NCBI GenBank assembly: GCA_964647785.1
Contig: CAZYJD010000002.1
Coordinates: 1 to 64,000, forward strand
Length of the DNA: 64,000 nucleotides
From: CAZYJD01 sp964647785
GTDB lineage: Bacteria; Bacteroidota; Bacteroidia; NS11-12g; UBA9320
Reading direction: 5' to 3'
Shown here: positions 35,756-45,587 of the stretch, one piece after another
How the letters are laid out: each line of letters opens with the position of its first letter
Numbering within the stretch: the stretch's first letter is position 1
The notes under the pieces: model-generated
What the model was told of the DNA's origin: nothing
The model's database searches: none
What the model saw: the letters and a program-made list of their open reading frames with translations, nothing else
Position numbers and translations under genes: made by a program

Positions 35756-37566
35756 ATGAAGCTTTATAACTTACTACTGATTTCAATTGTATTGGTGTTG
35801 AGTTCTTGTTCATCAGCACTTAAAACCACTTATCGCAATGGAGACTTCATTGATGATGTATACCACCAGCCAGACATGGACGACAGAAGGTTGGCTTTGG
35901 ACAGGCAGCCCGCTCCCATTCCTCAACAAGAAGAAGAGTCGTTGAATTTGGTGCCCTACACAGGAAGCAATGCGGAAGATGTTCAAAACCAATCGGTTCC
36001 ACGAACACAGGAAAATGCAAGTTACAGTCGCGACTTTTCATACGAGAACCATTTTAATCGGTTGAATGGCAATGATTTCAACACTTATGACGCCTATCGC
36101 GATGGCTATCAGGATGGCTATTCTGATGGAACTTTTACCGGTCGCAGGTATAATAACTGGTCATATAACACCTGGGCTGACCCCTGGTACAACCCCTATT
36201 GGTATGGCGGTGGCTGGAATACATGGAATCCAAGGCCTCGCAGTGGTTTTTGGGTAGGTTACAACACTTGGTCAGGTTGGAATGCAGGTTTTGGTTGGGG
36301 GTATGATCCTTGGCGCTGGAATAGCTGGAATCGTTGGAATGCTCCTGTTTACAACCCGTGGTGTGGCTCTTTCAACACTTGGGGGGGCGGATACAACCCA
36401 TATTGGGGTTGGGGAGGCAATCACTGGTACTCGAACAGTTGGAATCCTTATTGGGGCGGAAATTTTTACCAACAGAACATCTATTATGGGAATGGTTGGA
36501 ACCGCAATACAGGCAGAACCATTTACCGCACAACGAACAATGGCTCTTCAGGTAACTCTGGAACACAGTATGTGCCTAGAGGTCGCACGGATGATAATGC
36601 GCCACGACAAAGTGGAACGATTCGCCCGGGCGATAATAGTCCGAGACCGCGCATGGTAACCCCTCAAAATGGAAGCGGAACGGATGTGCCTGCGAATAAT
36701 AACCATAATCAGGTGCGTCCCGCTGAAAGGCCAAAACCGGATGTGCAACCCGATCAAAGTAGCCCGCGTTATCCAGGAAACAATACTGTTCAGCCGGGGG
36801 GTGTTCAAAGAGATCGGACTCCTTCTCGCTCGAATGACCAATTAACCCCTCGATCACCATCCAGTGGCAATCCGTCAAATCGCACGCAGCCGAGCAATGC
36901 CCCTGTACGACAGCCAAGAAACGATCAACCGGTGTATCGGGGTACACCATCCGGAACTCCATCGAATGATAGACAACCTTCGCCTCGCTCACCAGGAGGA
37001 AGTGGAACGTATCAGCGCTCTAATCAACCATCTGGTAATTCGACGAGAGACAACTATTCAGCTCCCTCGCGTTCAGGTAGCCGATCACCTTCGAGCTATT
37101 CAACGCCTTCACGGAGCAACAACACCCCGTCTCGGAACTACTCGAGTCCTTCACGGAGCAGCAGCACTCCATCTCGTAACTACTCGAGTCNNNNNNNNNN
37201 NNNNNNNNNNNNNNNNNNNNNNNNNNNNNNNNNNNNNNNNNNNNNNNNNNNNNNNNNNNNNNNNNNNNNNNNNNNNNNNNNNNNNNNNNNCGTAACTACT
37301 CGAGTCCTTCACGGAGCAGCAGCACTCCATCTCGTAACTACTCGAGTCCTTCACGGAGCAACAACACCCCATCTCGTAACTACTCGAGTCCTTCACGGAG
37401 CAGCAGCACTCCATCCCGTAACTACTCGAGTCCTTCGCGGAGCAGCAGCACTCCATCCCGTAACTATTCGAGTCCTTCACGAAGCAACAACACCCCATCT
37501 CGAAGTTCCTCAGGCAGAACTTCGGGTGGTTCATCAGGGTCAACGCGAAGCAGCCGACCTAGATAA
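35756..37566 (+). CDS. Lipoprotein with Trp-rich domain and 14-residue Ser/Pro-rich repeats (interrupted by a scaffold gap)
   Basis: The ATG at 35756 begins a lipoprotein signal (MKLYNLLLISIVLVLSSC). Residues about 120-260 are extraordinarily rich in Trp, Tyr, Gly and Asn, with 22 Trp in roughly 118 residues. A disordered Pro/Ser/Arg-rich region follows, then tandem copies of PSRSSSTPSRNYSS. The 100-N gap at 37191-37290 breaks the frame. The proper frame resumes at 37291 (RNYSSPSRSSS) and ends SSRPR at 37566. The frame that runs on to 37600 through the N run is an artefact of the arbitrary gap length. It is probably anchored in the outer membrane. It is divergent from proS and 30 bases upstream of the FadL-like porin gene. 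Confidence 0.8.
37106..37502 (+). repeat. 42-bp in-frame tandem repeat array containing an assembly gap
   Basis: Contiguous 42-base units (beginning CCTTCACGGAGC, ending TACTCGAGT) encode PSRS(S/N)(S/N)TPSRNYSS. Two units precede the N run and about five follow it, nearly identical to each other. There are no spacers, so this is not a CRISPR array. From the phase on either side the missing length must be 26 + 42k bases. Confidence 0.9.
37191..37290. other. Scaffold gap (100 N) in the 42-bp repeats
   Basis: Exactly 100 undetermined bases, a conventional placeholder length. The flanks are copies of the same repeat unit, so the gap is a repeat collapse, not a real insertion. Confidence 0.97.
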
Positions 37567-37596
37567 ATTAACCAATAACAAAACCATATTGAGGAA

Positions 37597-39093
37597 ATGA
37601 AAAATACGATATTCACCATCGCCTTGACCATTTACGCCCTTTGCAGTTTTGCGCAAACCGATGTAGATGCGCTAAGATATTCACAAAGATCGATCAGTGG
37701 TTCCGCTCGAACTGCTGCCATGGGAGGAGCTGCAGGTGCCATGGGTGCCGATGTACTTAGCATGGCCATCAACCCGGCCGGTATTGCTCAGTACAGAAGC
37801 AATGAATGGAACATTGGCCTGGCATATAATTTGGGCCTGAATGAAGCAAACTACCTTGGTGGTCGCTCAACTGAACTCCGATCTGGGGTCAATATCCCTG
37901 CCACTGGTGTGGTGTTTACGAATTTGTATTACGACCGAGATGGAAAGCTTCGAAAAGATGGATGGGTGAATCTCAACTGGGGCATGTCTTTTCAAAGAGC
38001 AGCAAACTACAATCGCACCATTGCATTTGATGGAACGAACAATCAAAATAGCTTCCTTGATCACATAGCCGAAAGATCGCAGGGTCTTACAACTTTTGAT
38101 TTCGGGGGCAGTAGTCAGGATTTTAATGAAGGGTTCAGTTACCTGGAGGATATGTTTTGGTGGGCATATCTCATCGATAGCAGCGGACCAGGGCAATATA
38201 TGGGCTCTTATGATCCACGTTTCAATGTTATGGAGCAAAGGGGGTTGCTTACACAAAAAGGTAGCAGCAATGAATGGCATCTAAGTGTGGCTGCCAATTA
38301 TTCGAATAAGGTTTATCTGGGTGGCGGTTTGCATATCAGTCGCTTTCGTTATGAAGAGCGGATGGAGTTTCAGGAAATTGACGACCCCAGAACCGTTTGG
38401 AATTTCAATGAATATACCCTTGAACGCTCGCTATCGAGCAGGGGTACAGGATTGGGGATGAATTTGGGCGTGATTGTGCTTCCAACCGAGAGCTTAAGGG
38501 CTGGTGTGAGCTTGCAAATACCAACAGTGGTGAGTTTGAATGATGAGTTCAGCGATGAATTGAGTACACTGCTCGACAATGGGGAACGCTTTGATTACCG
38601 CACACGCGACAGTCGATTTGATTATGAGCTGAGCACTCCTTTGAGAACCACCGTGAGTGCTGCATATCTTTTTGGAAAAAAAGGGCTGATTTCTGCCGAT
38701 GTAGAAATGTTGAATTATCAAAGCATGCGACTCAATCCTGAAGAGAGTGGTTTCGGCTCATATTTCGCCACGCAAAACCGCAATATTTCTGATAAATACG
38801 ATCGTGCTGTGAATTTGCGACTTGGAGGAGAGTGGAACAGTGGGAATCTTCGTTTCAGGGCGGGCTATGCAAACCAAGGAAATCCGTTTAGGAATAACCC
38901 CAATTTCAACCGTTCACAATACACCGCGGGTTTTGGTATTCGTGAAGGGAGAATCGCCCTGGATGTTGCTTACGTGCATACCCGGATAAAGGATGTTTAT
39001 TTCCCCTACCAACTGAGTAATGGAAGCGCTCCTGGAGTGAATAACCTTTGGATAAACAATGCCATTATGCTCAGCTTATCCGGTAAATTTTAG
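37597..39093 (+). CDS. FadL/OmpP1-type outer-membrane transport protein
   Basis: 498 residues with signal peptide MKNTIFTIALTIYALCSFAQ and an N-terminal hatch-like region (SARTAAMGGAAGAMGADVLSMAINPAGIAQYR) of the kind found in FadL and hemin-receptor-like porins, where the AxNPAGI segment is diagnostic. The rest alternates short amphipathic strands and ends in a strand with a terminal aromatic (IMLSLSGKF). FadL proteins let hydrophobic compounds through the outer membrane; the substrate here is unknown. It lies 30 bases after the Trp-rich lipoprotein and is convergent with a small T9SS cargo gene. Confidence 0.87.
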   Translation: MKNTIFTIALTIYALCSFAQTDVDALRYSQRSISGSARTAAMGGAAGAMGADVLSMAINPAGIAQYRSNEWNIGLAYNLGLNEANYLGGRSTELRSGVNIPATGVVFTNLYYDRDGKLRKDGWVNLNWGMSFQRAANYNRTIAFDGTNNQNSFLDHIAERSQGLTTFDFGGSSQDFNEGFSYLEDMFWWAYLIDSSGPGQYMGSYDPRFNVMEQRGLLTQKGSSNEWHLSVAANYSNKVYLGGGLHISRFRYEERMEFQEIDDPRTVWNFNEYTLERSLSSRGTGLGMNLGVIVLPTESLRAGVSLQIPTVVSLNDEFSDELSTLLDNGERFDYRTRDSRFDYELSTPLRTTVSAAYLFGKKGLISADVEMLNYQSMRLNPEESGFGSYFATQNRNISDKYDRAVNLRLGGEWNSGNLRFRAGYANQGNPFRNNPNFNRSQYTAGFGIREGRIALDVAYVHTRIKDVYFPYQLSNGSAPGVNNLWINNAIMLSLSGKF

Positions 39094-39098
39094 AAGGA

Positions 39099-39782
39099 TT
39101 AGTAGGTCTTCGAAAACCTTCTGCTGATGATTTGGTCTTTGTTCTGAATTCTGATAATGTACATGCCGGAATTCAAGTTTTGAACATCAATTTGGCTTAA
39201 CTTTTCCTGCACATGACCTTCTCGAATCAACTTGCCATCTGTTGAAAGAATGGACCATTGAAAAGCATTGGCCTCCGGAAAGTCAATGAAAAGTTTAGAA
39301 TCCGTTGGGCTAGGATATACTTTAATGTTTTCAGTTTTCTTATCGTTGATGCTCAGGCCCCATCCGTGAACATAAAAAGTCGTGGTGGCTGAAACAGCAG
39401 GGTCACTCTTTGCGTAGATGCGAATGCGGTTATTGCCTCTACCGAGGTTATTCAAGGGATAGAAGTTCACCTTAAAGTCGAAACTGTCACCGCTCGCCAA
39501 TGTAAATTCAGCAGAGTCAATTTCGATGGCGTGGCAAAGGGCATTATCGCATACGGCTGCCGTCCATTCGGCGGGCAGTTCATTGGTTTCGCGAATCCAT
39601 ATAAATTCTGTGTGTATGGAGTTGTTCACGAAGGTGTTTTTTGCGATGATTTCAAATTCACTGATATACCCCGAACCATAAGAGGAGTTTGAATGGAATT
39701 CAATTCCCTGCCCAAAGGCATTGGAGAACAATAAAAAGCACAGCAAAGAGAGTAAGGATTTCAATTTCATATCGTTGTTCAT
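39099..39782 (-). CDS. Small T9SS type A cargo protein
   Basis: 227 residues. A signal peptide ends FSNAFGQ; starts at 39782 (MNNDMKLKSL) or 39770 (MKLKSL) are both possible. Residues 25-135 form a single beta-sandwich domain (FEIIAKNTFVNNS, WTAAVCDNALCHAIE, NNRIRIYAKSD) with a Cys pair. The last 75 residues are a T9SS type A sorting domain (IKVYPSPTDSKLFIDFPEANA, GMYIIRIQNKDQIISRRF). No enzymatic domain. It probably ends up attached to the cell surface or released. Convergent with the FadL-like gene. Confidence 0.85.
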   Translation of the reverse strand: MNNDMKLKSLLSLLCFLLFSNAFGQGIEFHSNSSYGSGYISEFEIIAKNTFVNNSIHTEFIWIRETNELPAEWTAAVCDNALCHAIEIDSAEFTLASGDSFDFKVNFYPLNNLGRGNNRIRIYAKSDPAVSATTTFYVHGWGLSINDKKTENIKVYPSPTDSKLFIDFPEANAFQWSILSTDGKLIREGHVQEKLSQIDVQNLNSGMYIIRIQNKDQIISRRFSKTY

Positions 39783-39935
39783 GTAAGATTAGCGACAAAT
39801 TTAGCTTTTTCAGATTCGTGCAAATAGCACAAGTGTGTGAGATTGTATACAGATTGTAATAAAATGACGGAAGCGAAAATCGTAAAAGGTGCAGTGGATG
39901 GTATCTTCGTAGGAATATTGACCGCTTTCATACCT

Positions 39936-41843
39936 ATGTATCGTCTGTTCTTTCTCATGTTGGGGGGGCTGCTTTTTGCGGAGTGCTCTTGGGCACAGCT
40001 GGTTGTTAGCGAGGTGAACGAAGGCACCTTGGTCAGAAATGTTTTGGTGGGCAATGGCATTGAAACGCAAAACATCAAGTATACCGGTTATAGTGGTTCG
40101 TTGGGATTCTTTGACAACGGCGCTGCCAGCGGCCTTTCTGTTGATGAGGGTATCATGATAACCACAGGGGTTCTTGATGGCGTAAAAGGTCCTAATCAAG
40201 AGCAGTTTTTTAATTCGGGAAACCAAAACACAGCCGGAAGCCCTCTCTTGGATAAGTACGCCACCAGGGCAACAGGCGATGCAGCAATACTGGAGTTTCA
40301 ATTCAAGCCATTGGCAAAGGATGTGGTTTTCAATTACATATTTGCTTCAGAGGAATATACTTTTTACGTGGATCAGGGGGTCAATGATATTTTTGGGTTT
40401 TTCATTAGCGGGCCCGGAATAGCAGGTGAGCAAAATGTGGCCTTGATTCCAGGCACCAGCATCCCCGTGGCTGTAGACAACGTTAATCACAAGAGAAATA
40501 CCGAATATTACATCGACAATCCATTTGATAATAATTTATCCCAGCCTGTGTTGCATGAGTATTTGCAACCCAACGGATTTACCACGCGTTTAACAGCATC
40601 CTTGGAATTAGAGCCATGTGAATGGTACACCATTAAACTGGCCATTGCAGATGTGGGAGATAAACTTTTGGATTCTTGGGTCTTTATTGAAGCTGGAAGT
40701 TTCAGACACAAGACCCTGATAGGAAATGATACATTTTTTTGTGCCGAAGGATTTAAACATACATTGAATGCAGGTCATCCCGGTGAAAAGGTAGAATGGA
40801 GTACCGGTGATACCACCCAAGAGATAATGGTTAGCACCTTTGGTACTTACTGGGTGGATGTATACACCAAGTGCGGGAAATTCAGAGATGAAATAACCTT
40901 GAGACCAGCCATTTCTGATCTCAATCTCGGCAAGGATACATTTGTTTGTGGCAATGAAATAGAATTAACGCTTGGGTTTAAGAACCGGGTGTTTGAAAAA
41001 TATCTTTGGAACGATGGAAGCAGAGCAGATACCCTCGCTGTTAGTAGTCCTGGTAAATATTGGGTTGAGGTGGAGCGATATGGCTGCAAGGCCTCTGATA
41101 CTTTGGAAATCGTAGAAAAGGAGATCCCGGTTTTTGATTTGGGTACAGACAGCTTGTATTGCGGAGCTTTTGATCGTTTGATTTCACCTCCTGCAGCGGA
41201 TAGCTTTCATTGGTCAGACGGCCATCTGCAAATTTCCCGAAACATTAATCAGCCTGGAAAGTATATTTTGTATTTGGAGAAAGACGGATGTCATTACAGC
41301 GATACGCTTTCAATCAGTCAGATCTTGCCGCATACCACTGATCTGGGACCAGATATTTTTGTTTGCGAGAATGATGCCATCCGATTGAAATCAGGAATAC
41401 TGGATACAGCCAATTATTCTTTCACCTGGAGCACGGGAGAAACAAGTCCGGTCATTTTTGTAAAAGAAAGCGGAAGCTACAGCCTGTTGGTTCGTCAGAA
41501 AGAATGCGGTTTTGAATCAACCGATGAAGTAAATGTGGTGATTGTTGAGGGCAGTTCTGGTATCTTCACCCCCAACGCTTTTAGCCCTGGTGATGCCGAT
41601 GGAATCAACAATGTATTCAAACCCATACAGCAGTTTGTTACCATACAAGGCTACACTTTGCATGTGTACAATCTTTGGGGCGAATTGTTGTTTGAGACCA
41701 ATGATCCTGAAATGGGCTGGGATGGCACCTTCGAAGGAGAACTCATGCCCGAAGGTATGTACATTTGGTCTTTGGAAATTCGTTCGAATTGCATTCCGCC
41801 TGAGGAACAATTCAAAAGGGGTACATTGATGTTGTTCAGATAG
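39936..41843 (+). CDS. T9SS type B cargo protein with choice-of-anchor L domain
   Basis: 635 residues from the ATG at 39936, which gives the signal peptide MYRLFFLMLGGLLFAECSWAQ; an earlier in-frame start would add a long non-signal leader. Residues about 20-240 are the choice-of-anchor L domain (TGYSGSLGFFDNG, GIMITTGVLDG, FNYIFASEEYTFY, FGFFISGPG). About four short modules each containing a conserved Trp-Ser/Asn-x-Gly turn follow (VEWSTGDTTQEI, YLWNDGSRADTL, FHWSDGHLQ, FTWSTGETSPV). The C-terminus is the gliding-motility-associated type B sorting domain (GIFTPNAFSPGDADGINNVF, LHVYNLWGELLFET). Surface adhesion is plausible. Confidence 0.9.
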   Translation: MYRLFFLMLGGLLFAECSWAQLVVSEVNEGTLVRNVLVGNGIETQNIKYTGYSGSLGFFDNGAASGLSVDEGIMITTGVLDGVKGPNQEQFFNSGNQNTAGSPLLDKYATRATGDAAILEFQFKPLAKDVVFNYIFASEEYTFYVDQGVNDIFGFFISGPGIAGEQNVALIPGTSIPVAVDNVNHKRNTEYYIDNPFDNNLSQPVLHEYLQPNGFTTRLTASLELEPCEWYTIKLAIADVGDKLLDSWVFIEAGSFRHKTLIGNDTFFCAEGFKHTLNAGHPGEKVEWSTGDTTQEIMVSTFGTYWVDVYTKCGKFRDEITLRPAISDLNLGKDTFVCGNEIELTLGFKNRVFEKYLWNDGSRADTLAVSSPGKYWVEVERYGCKASDTLEIVEKEIPVFDLGTDSLYCGAFDRLISPPAADSFHWSDGHLQISRNINQPGKYILYLEKDGCHYSDTLSISQILPHTTDLGPDIFVCENDAIRLKSGILDTANYSFTWSTGETSPVIFVKESGSYSLLVRQKECGFESTDEVNVVIVEGSSGIFTPNAFSPGDADGINNVFKPIQQFVTIQGYTLHVYNLWGELLFETNDPEMGWDGTFEGELMPEGMYIWSLEIRSNCIPPEEQFKRGTLMLFR

Positions 41844-41848
41844 AAGTT

Positions 41849-42409
41849 CTAAGCTGCTTCTGCTTCCACAGCCTCTACTCCGGGCACCATCCTTTTCAAT
41901 AGGTTCTCTATACCCGCTTTGAGGGTCATGGTAGATGACGGGCAACCACTGCACGATCCTTTCATGATAACCGTTACAATTCCATCTGAGAAGCTCTTGA
42001 AGTCAATGGCTCCACCATCCATTTCAACCGCTGGTTTCACATGGTCATCCAGCAACTGTTTAATCTTTTTCACCGCTTCTGTTTCTTCCTCTTCGCTAAG
42101 TTGTGCTTTTTTGGTGATGATTTCTTTACCTGACTGCAGATATTCTTGAACAAAACGCTTCAGCTCAGGAATGATATCAAACCATTCATAGCTGCTTTCT
42201 TTGGTAACAGAAACGAAATTATTCATGATGAATACGCCATTTACAAAAGGGTACTCAAACAGCTTTTCCGCCATTGGGCAGTTCTCAACTTTTTCTCTGC
42301 TTCTGAAATCGATGCTATCGTTTGGCAATATCATTTTGCTGGCAACGAATTTCATGCTCTCCGGATTTGGTGTTGCTTCGCTGTAAACAGTTATGTTCTG
42401 GTCTATCAT
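41849..42409 (-). CDS. Nfu-type iron-sulfur cluster scaffold protein
   Basis: 186 residues. The N-terminal Nfu domain (YSEATPNPESMKFVASKMIL, VNGVFIMNNFVSVTK) precedes the NifU C-terminal domain with the cluster-binding pair Cys153/Cys156 (MKGSCSGCPSS) and the KQLLDDHVKPAVEMDGG signature. Nfu proteins carry 4Fe-4S clusters to target enzymes. It starts 52 bases after the stop of the helicase-nuclease, which itself carries a probable Fe-S cluster, and both are on the minus strand. Confidence 0.93.
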   Translation of the reverse strand: MIDQNITVYSEATPNPESMKFVASKMILPNDSIDFRSREKVENCPMAEKLFEYPFVNGVFIMNNFVSVTKESSYEWFDIIPELKRFVQEYLQSGKEIITKKAQLSEEEETEAVKKIKQLLDDHVKPAVEMDGGAIDFKSFSDGIVTVIMKGSCSGCPSSTMTLKAGIENLLKRMVPGVEAVEAEAA

Positions 42410-42461
42410 CTTATTTAGAATCTTTCTACAAAGTTAAGACCAATTAATTCAAAAATTGTTT

Positions 42462-45400
42462 TCAATCCTCCAAATTGGAGGGATAGATTTCTTGCTGGAA
42501 TTCACACCAGCTGCAATCTCCGCAACCATCGCTGAATTGAAGGGCATTGATTCCATTCCAAACAGTTTTCATTTGTTCAATAACCAACTGGCAGTCTTCT
42601 GTGGTTAGGGGGCGGCTTTCTCGCACAAAGCTTTGGCCATCTGGTTCTAAAAAATCAATCATTCCAATGTTTACGCGATGTTGATGCATTGGATCATTCT
42701 CGATGAGCAGTTTATAGAAAATCAATTGCCGCCAGTAATCACCCCCATATATCTTTTCAAATTTGTCATCTTCATTTGCATTTGTTTCAGGCGCTTGCAG
42801 CTTGAGTTTTCTGGTTCCCTTATCAGATTTACCTGTCTTAAAGTCAATGACAAGAGCTGTTTTATCCGTTTCGTTCAGAATCATTTTGTCGATGGTGCCT
42901 TTAACCGGTATCCCAGCAATTTCAATTTGGCTGATATTTTTTTCTGTTTCGAACGGGATTTCTGCAGGCCATGTGGATTGGTATTGTTGGTAGTATGAAC
43001 TTAAATACTCCAGGCCAGAACGCATTCTTCGATCAAAATGTATTTCGGCAAAATTGTGTCTTTGCCTCTTCATTTGTTCTTTGAATAGATCGAGTAAATC
43101 ATCAAGCTCGGGGAGTGATTCATAGTTGTTAGCCTTGTACCGGCTAAAAAAATCGTCAAGTGAAGCATGCATGGCGTTACCAAAACTCATGTATTCATTC
43201 ATGGCTGCCGGAATTTTCAGAAAGTGATCATAGAAGAAGGCCACCTGACATTTAAGATAGGCTGAAATATGGGTTACGCTCAAGCGATAGTTTTCAAGAA
43301 TACGCCTGCACCATGCATCCATTCCGAGCTTTTCAGGAATGCCTGTTGTTGGCAGAATTTTAGAAGCTCCAAACGCCATCATTTCACGATCTGAAAGCCC
43401 AATTTTTTCGAAGTTCACGGCATGCGTTTTTTGCTTTACCTCATTTACAAATTGAGAGGGCTGAAGTTCTTTGTCTTTGAGATCGAAATGCGGATAGCAT
43501 ATGTACAAGTGGTTCTTGGCTCGGGTCATGGCCACATAAAAAAGTCGCCTTTCTTCTTCGAGCGCGCTTTCACGATCTGCTTCAAAGAGTTTGTTCAGCC
43601 CAAATGGTGCGGGACGAAATTGCTTTTTCTCCCATTGATTGTCGCGGCAATCAATGATGAATACATGTTCAAATTCAAGTCCTTTGGAACCGTGCGCCGA
43701 TAAAAAATTGATTCCGTCGGTGTGGTAAAATATACTTTCTGTTTCGAGCGAGAGGTCTTCTTCATCCATCAACCGAAGGGTGTCCAGTACATCTTTTAAG
43801 ATGGATTCTGGTTTTTTCCGAACCTCTTCTTTGATGAAATCATAAAGACTATTGGCAGCCTGAAGTATCTGTGTTTTGTTAACCTGAAGCTTGAGAACAT
43901 GTTCAATAAATCCACTTTTTCTGAAGCATTGCTCAATCAATTCAGGCAGGGAACACCGATGATAATCTGCAATAAGCCCTTCGAGGATGCCTGCAACACG
44001 ACTGAGTTCTTCAATAAAATTAGGTTTGAATTTGTCTTCAGCGGTCGAATCATAAAGATTAAAATCGCTTAAGATGGAACGCAACTGATGCTGATCTTTT
44101 TTACGATCACTGCGCACCCAGGCGAAAAACCTTCCAATTTCAAGAGGTTCAAGTTGAAAGAAGGGTGCATTTAGCAGGGCAAAGAGTTTGTCATTTCCAC
44201 TAAATGCTTCGGTGCTTTCGTTTTCAACGTAGTTCAGCAACAACAAGAACTGTTTAATGAGCGGAAGTTCAAGAATGTCCACGCGCTTCTTCAGGTGAAT
44301 GGCTGTTTGGCGATCAACCAATTCAGGTGTTAGAAATTTCTGCAGGCTTTCACATTGGGCATGATTGCGGTAGATCACTGCAATTTCTTTTGCTTTAACT
44401 CCCTGATCGATTAGTTCGAGAATTTTCTTCCCCACCCATGCAGATTCGTGCATCTCATTGTGAAATTCAAGAATTTGAATGGGTTCACCCTCAATCTCAA
44501 ACGCAGAGTGCAGGTTCTTGTCAGGAATGAAACGCTGCTGATTGTGGTGAATTAGGGTGGAAGCCGCATCGAGTATGAGCTGGGTAGATCGGTAGTTTTC
44601 AGAAAGCACTACGGTGGTGAGGTGATTTTGAAAGCGGGTGCCAAAGTCTTTAATATTAGCAACGTTTGCACCTTGGAAACGATAAATACTTTGATCATCG
44701 TCTCCCACCACGAATAGGTTTGGATTATCCTCCCAAAAAGATGCCAATAACAGGAGCAACTCATATTGAGAACCATTGGTATCTTGAAATTCATCCACCA
44801 AAATGTACTGGTACTTTTCTTGCAAATTGAGCAAGAGGTCTTCTTCATTCTTAAGCAGCTCAATGACCCACAAGATCATATCATTGTAGTCGTATCGGTT
44901 ATTCTGCTCCAGAATTTGGTCGTATTGAGGAAGGCATGCTGCGGCAGCCATTAGCCTATGAATGGACTTTGTTTCCTTTTCAATTTCGGCAAGTTTCAAA
45001 TCGCCGGCATTGAATTGCTTGTATTTGCGTTGATAAACGAACGTATCATTGTTCGGTAAATCATCCAGATAAGCCACAGCCTTTTGATGGATTTCATCTA
45101 CGGAAAGGTCTTCACGTTTCATGCTCTCCATGAGTTTGAGCAAATCTTTCAGGTCGTAATAAATCTTTCCTTTTCCACGCCATAGCGGGTTGTCCATATC
45201 AAATTGGTCAATCAGCTCTCGGCCAAACTGTAGCCTTTCGAGTTCAGAAAGTGGTTGTAAGTCTTTTTTGTTCAGTCGCTCTTGATTGCTTTGAATGATG
45301 TCATTGCAAAGCGCGTGAAAGGTGTAAATGGGGAAACGGTATGCCTCAGTTCCTAAAAGGTTGAGGAGCTTCTTGCGCATAGCAACCGTGCCTGCGTCAG

Positions 45401-45587
45401 TGAAGGTGAGGCATAGGATGTTTTCTGGTTTGCTGTCCGTTTTCTCAAGAATGTTCAGAATCCTATTTGAGAGCAGGGTGGTTTTTCCGGTGCCTGGGCC
45501 TGCGATAACGAGGACGGGACCTTCAATTGCATCAACGGCTTGTTGCTGAGCCTGATTCAGTGAGCTTTTATGATTCTGCATGGGCAC
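42462..45587 (-). CDS. UvrD/PcrA-family helicase fused to a RecB-type PD-(D/E)XK nuclease with Fe-S cysteines
   Basis: 1041 residues. Superfamily 1A helicase motifs are I GPGTGKTT (30-37), II VDEFQDTN, III GDDDQSIYRFQGA and VI YVAMTRAKNHLY. The C-terminal 230 residues are a Cas4/RecB-like nuclease with HASLDDFF, GTIDKMI and VIDFKTGK as catalytic residues. A cysteine set fits the AddB/Dna2-type 4Fe-4S cluster: one Cys in YLKCQVAFF, then Cys1022, Cys1025 and Cys1028 in CGDCSWC. It unwinds and cuts DNA ends, probably in double-strand break repair. No separate AddA or AddB partner is next to it, and Nfu follows downstream. Confidence 0.93.
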   Translation of the reverse strand: MPMQNHKSSLNQAQQQAVDAIEGPVLVIAGPGTGKTTLLSNRILNILEKTDSKPENILCLTFTDAGTVAMRKKLLNLLGTEAYRFPIYTFHALCNDIIQSNQERLNKKDLQPLSELERLQFGRELIDQFDMDNPLWRGKGKIYYDLKDLLKLMESMKREDLSVDEIHQKAVAYLDDLPNNDTFVYQRKYKQFNAGDLKLAEIEKETKSIHRLMAAAACLPQYDQILEQNNRYDYNDMILWVIELLKNEEDLLLNLQEKYQYILVDEFQDTNGSQYELLLLLASFWEDNPNLFVVGDDDQSIYRFQGANVANIKDFGTRFQNHLTTVVLSENYRSTQLILDAASTLIHHNQQRFIPDKNLHSAFEIEGEPIQILEFHNEMHESAWVGKKILELIDQGVKAKEIAVIYRNHAQCESLQKFLTPELVDRQTAIHLKKRVDILELPLIKQFLLLLNYVENESTEAFSGNDKLFALLNAPFFQLEPLEIGRFFAWVRSDRKKDQHQLRSILSDFNLYDSTAEDKFKPNFIEELSRVAGILEGLIADYHRCSLPELIEQCFRKSGFIEHVLKLQVNKTQILQAANSLYDFIKEEVRKKPESILKDVLDTLRLMDEEDLSLETESIFYHTDGINFLSAHGSKGLEFEHVFIIDCRDNQWEKKQFRPAPFGLNKLFEADRESALEEERRLFYVAMTRAKNHLYICYPHFDLKDKELQPSQFVNEVKQKTHAVNFEKIGLSDREMMAFGASKILPTTGIPEKLGMDAWCRRILENYRLSVTHISAYLKCQVAFFYDHFLKIPAAMNEYMSFGNAMHASLDDFFSRYKANNYESLPELDDLLDLFKEQMKRQRHNFAEIHFDRRMRSGLEYLSSYYQQYQSTWPAEIPFETEKNISQIEIAGIPVKGTIDKMILNETDKTALVIDFKTGKSDKGTRKLKLQAPETNANEDDKFEKIYGGDYWRQLIFYKLLIENDPMHQHRVNIGMIDFLEPDGQSFVRESRPLTTEDCQLVIEQMKTVWNGINALQFSDGCGDCSWCEFQQEIYPSNLED

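Noticed and set aside
37106..37502. Regular repeats that could be a CRISPR array
   Set aside because: The 42-bp units are contiguous, in frame and without spacers; they encode a Ser/Pro-rich protein repeat.
36548..37543. Long open frames on the minus strand and in other plus frames over the Trp-rich/repeat lipoprotein gene
   Set aside because: They arise from the low-complexity composition and repeats and have no start context, signal or domain of their own.
37295..37600. C-terminus read through the 100-N gap in the frame of the upstream part
   Set aside because: The gap length is a placeholder. The repeat phase shows the correct frame ends at 37566.
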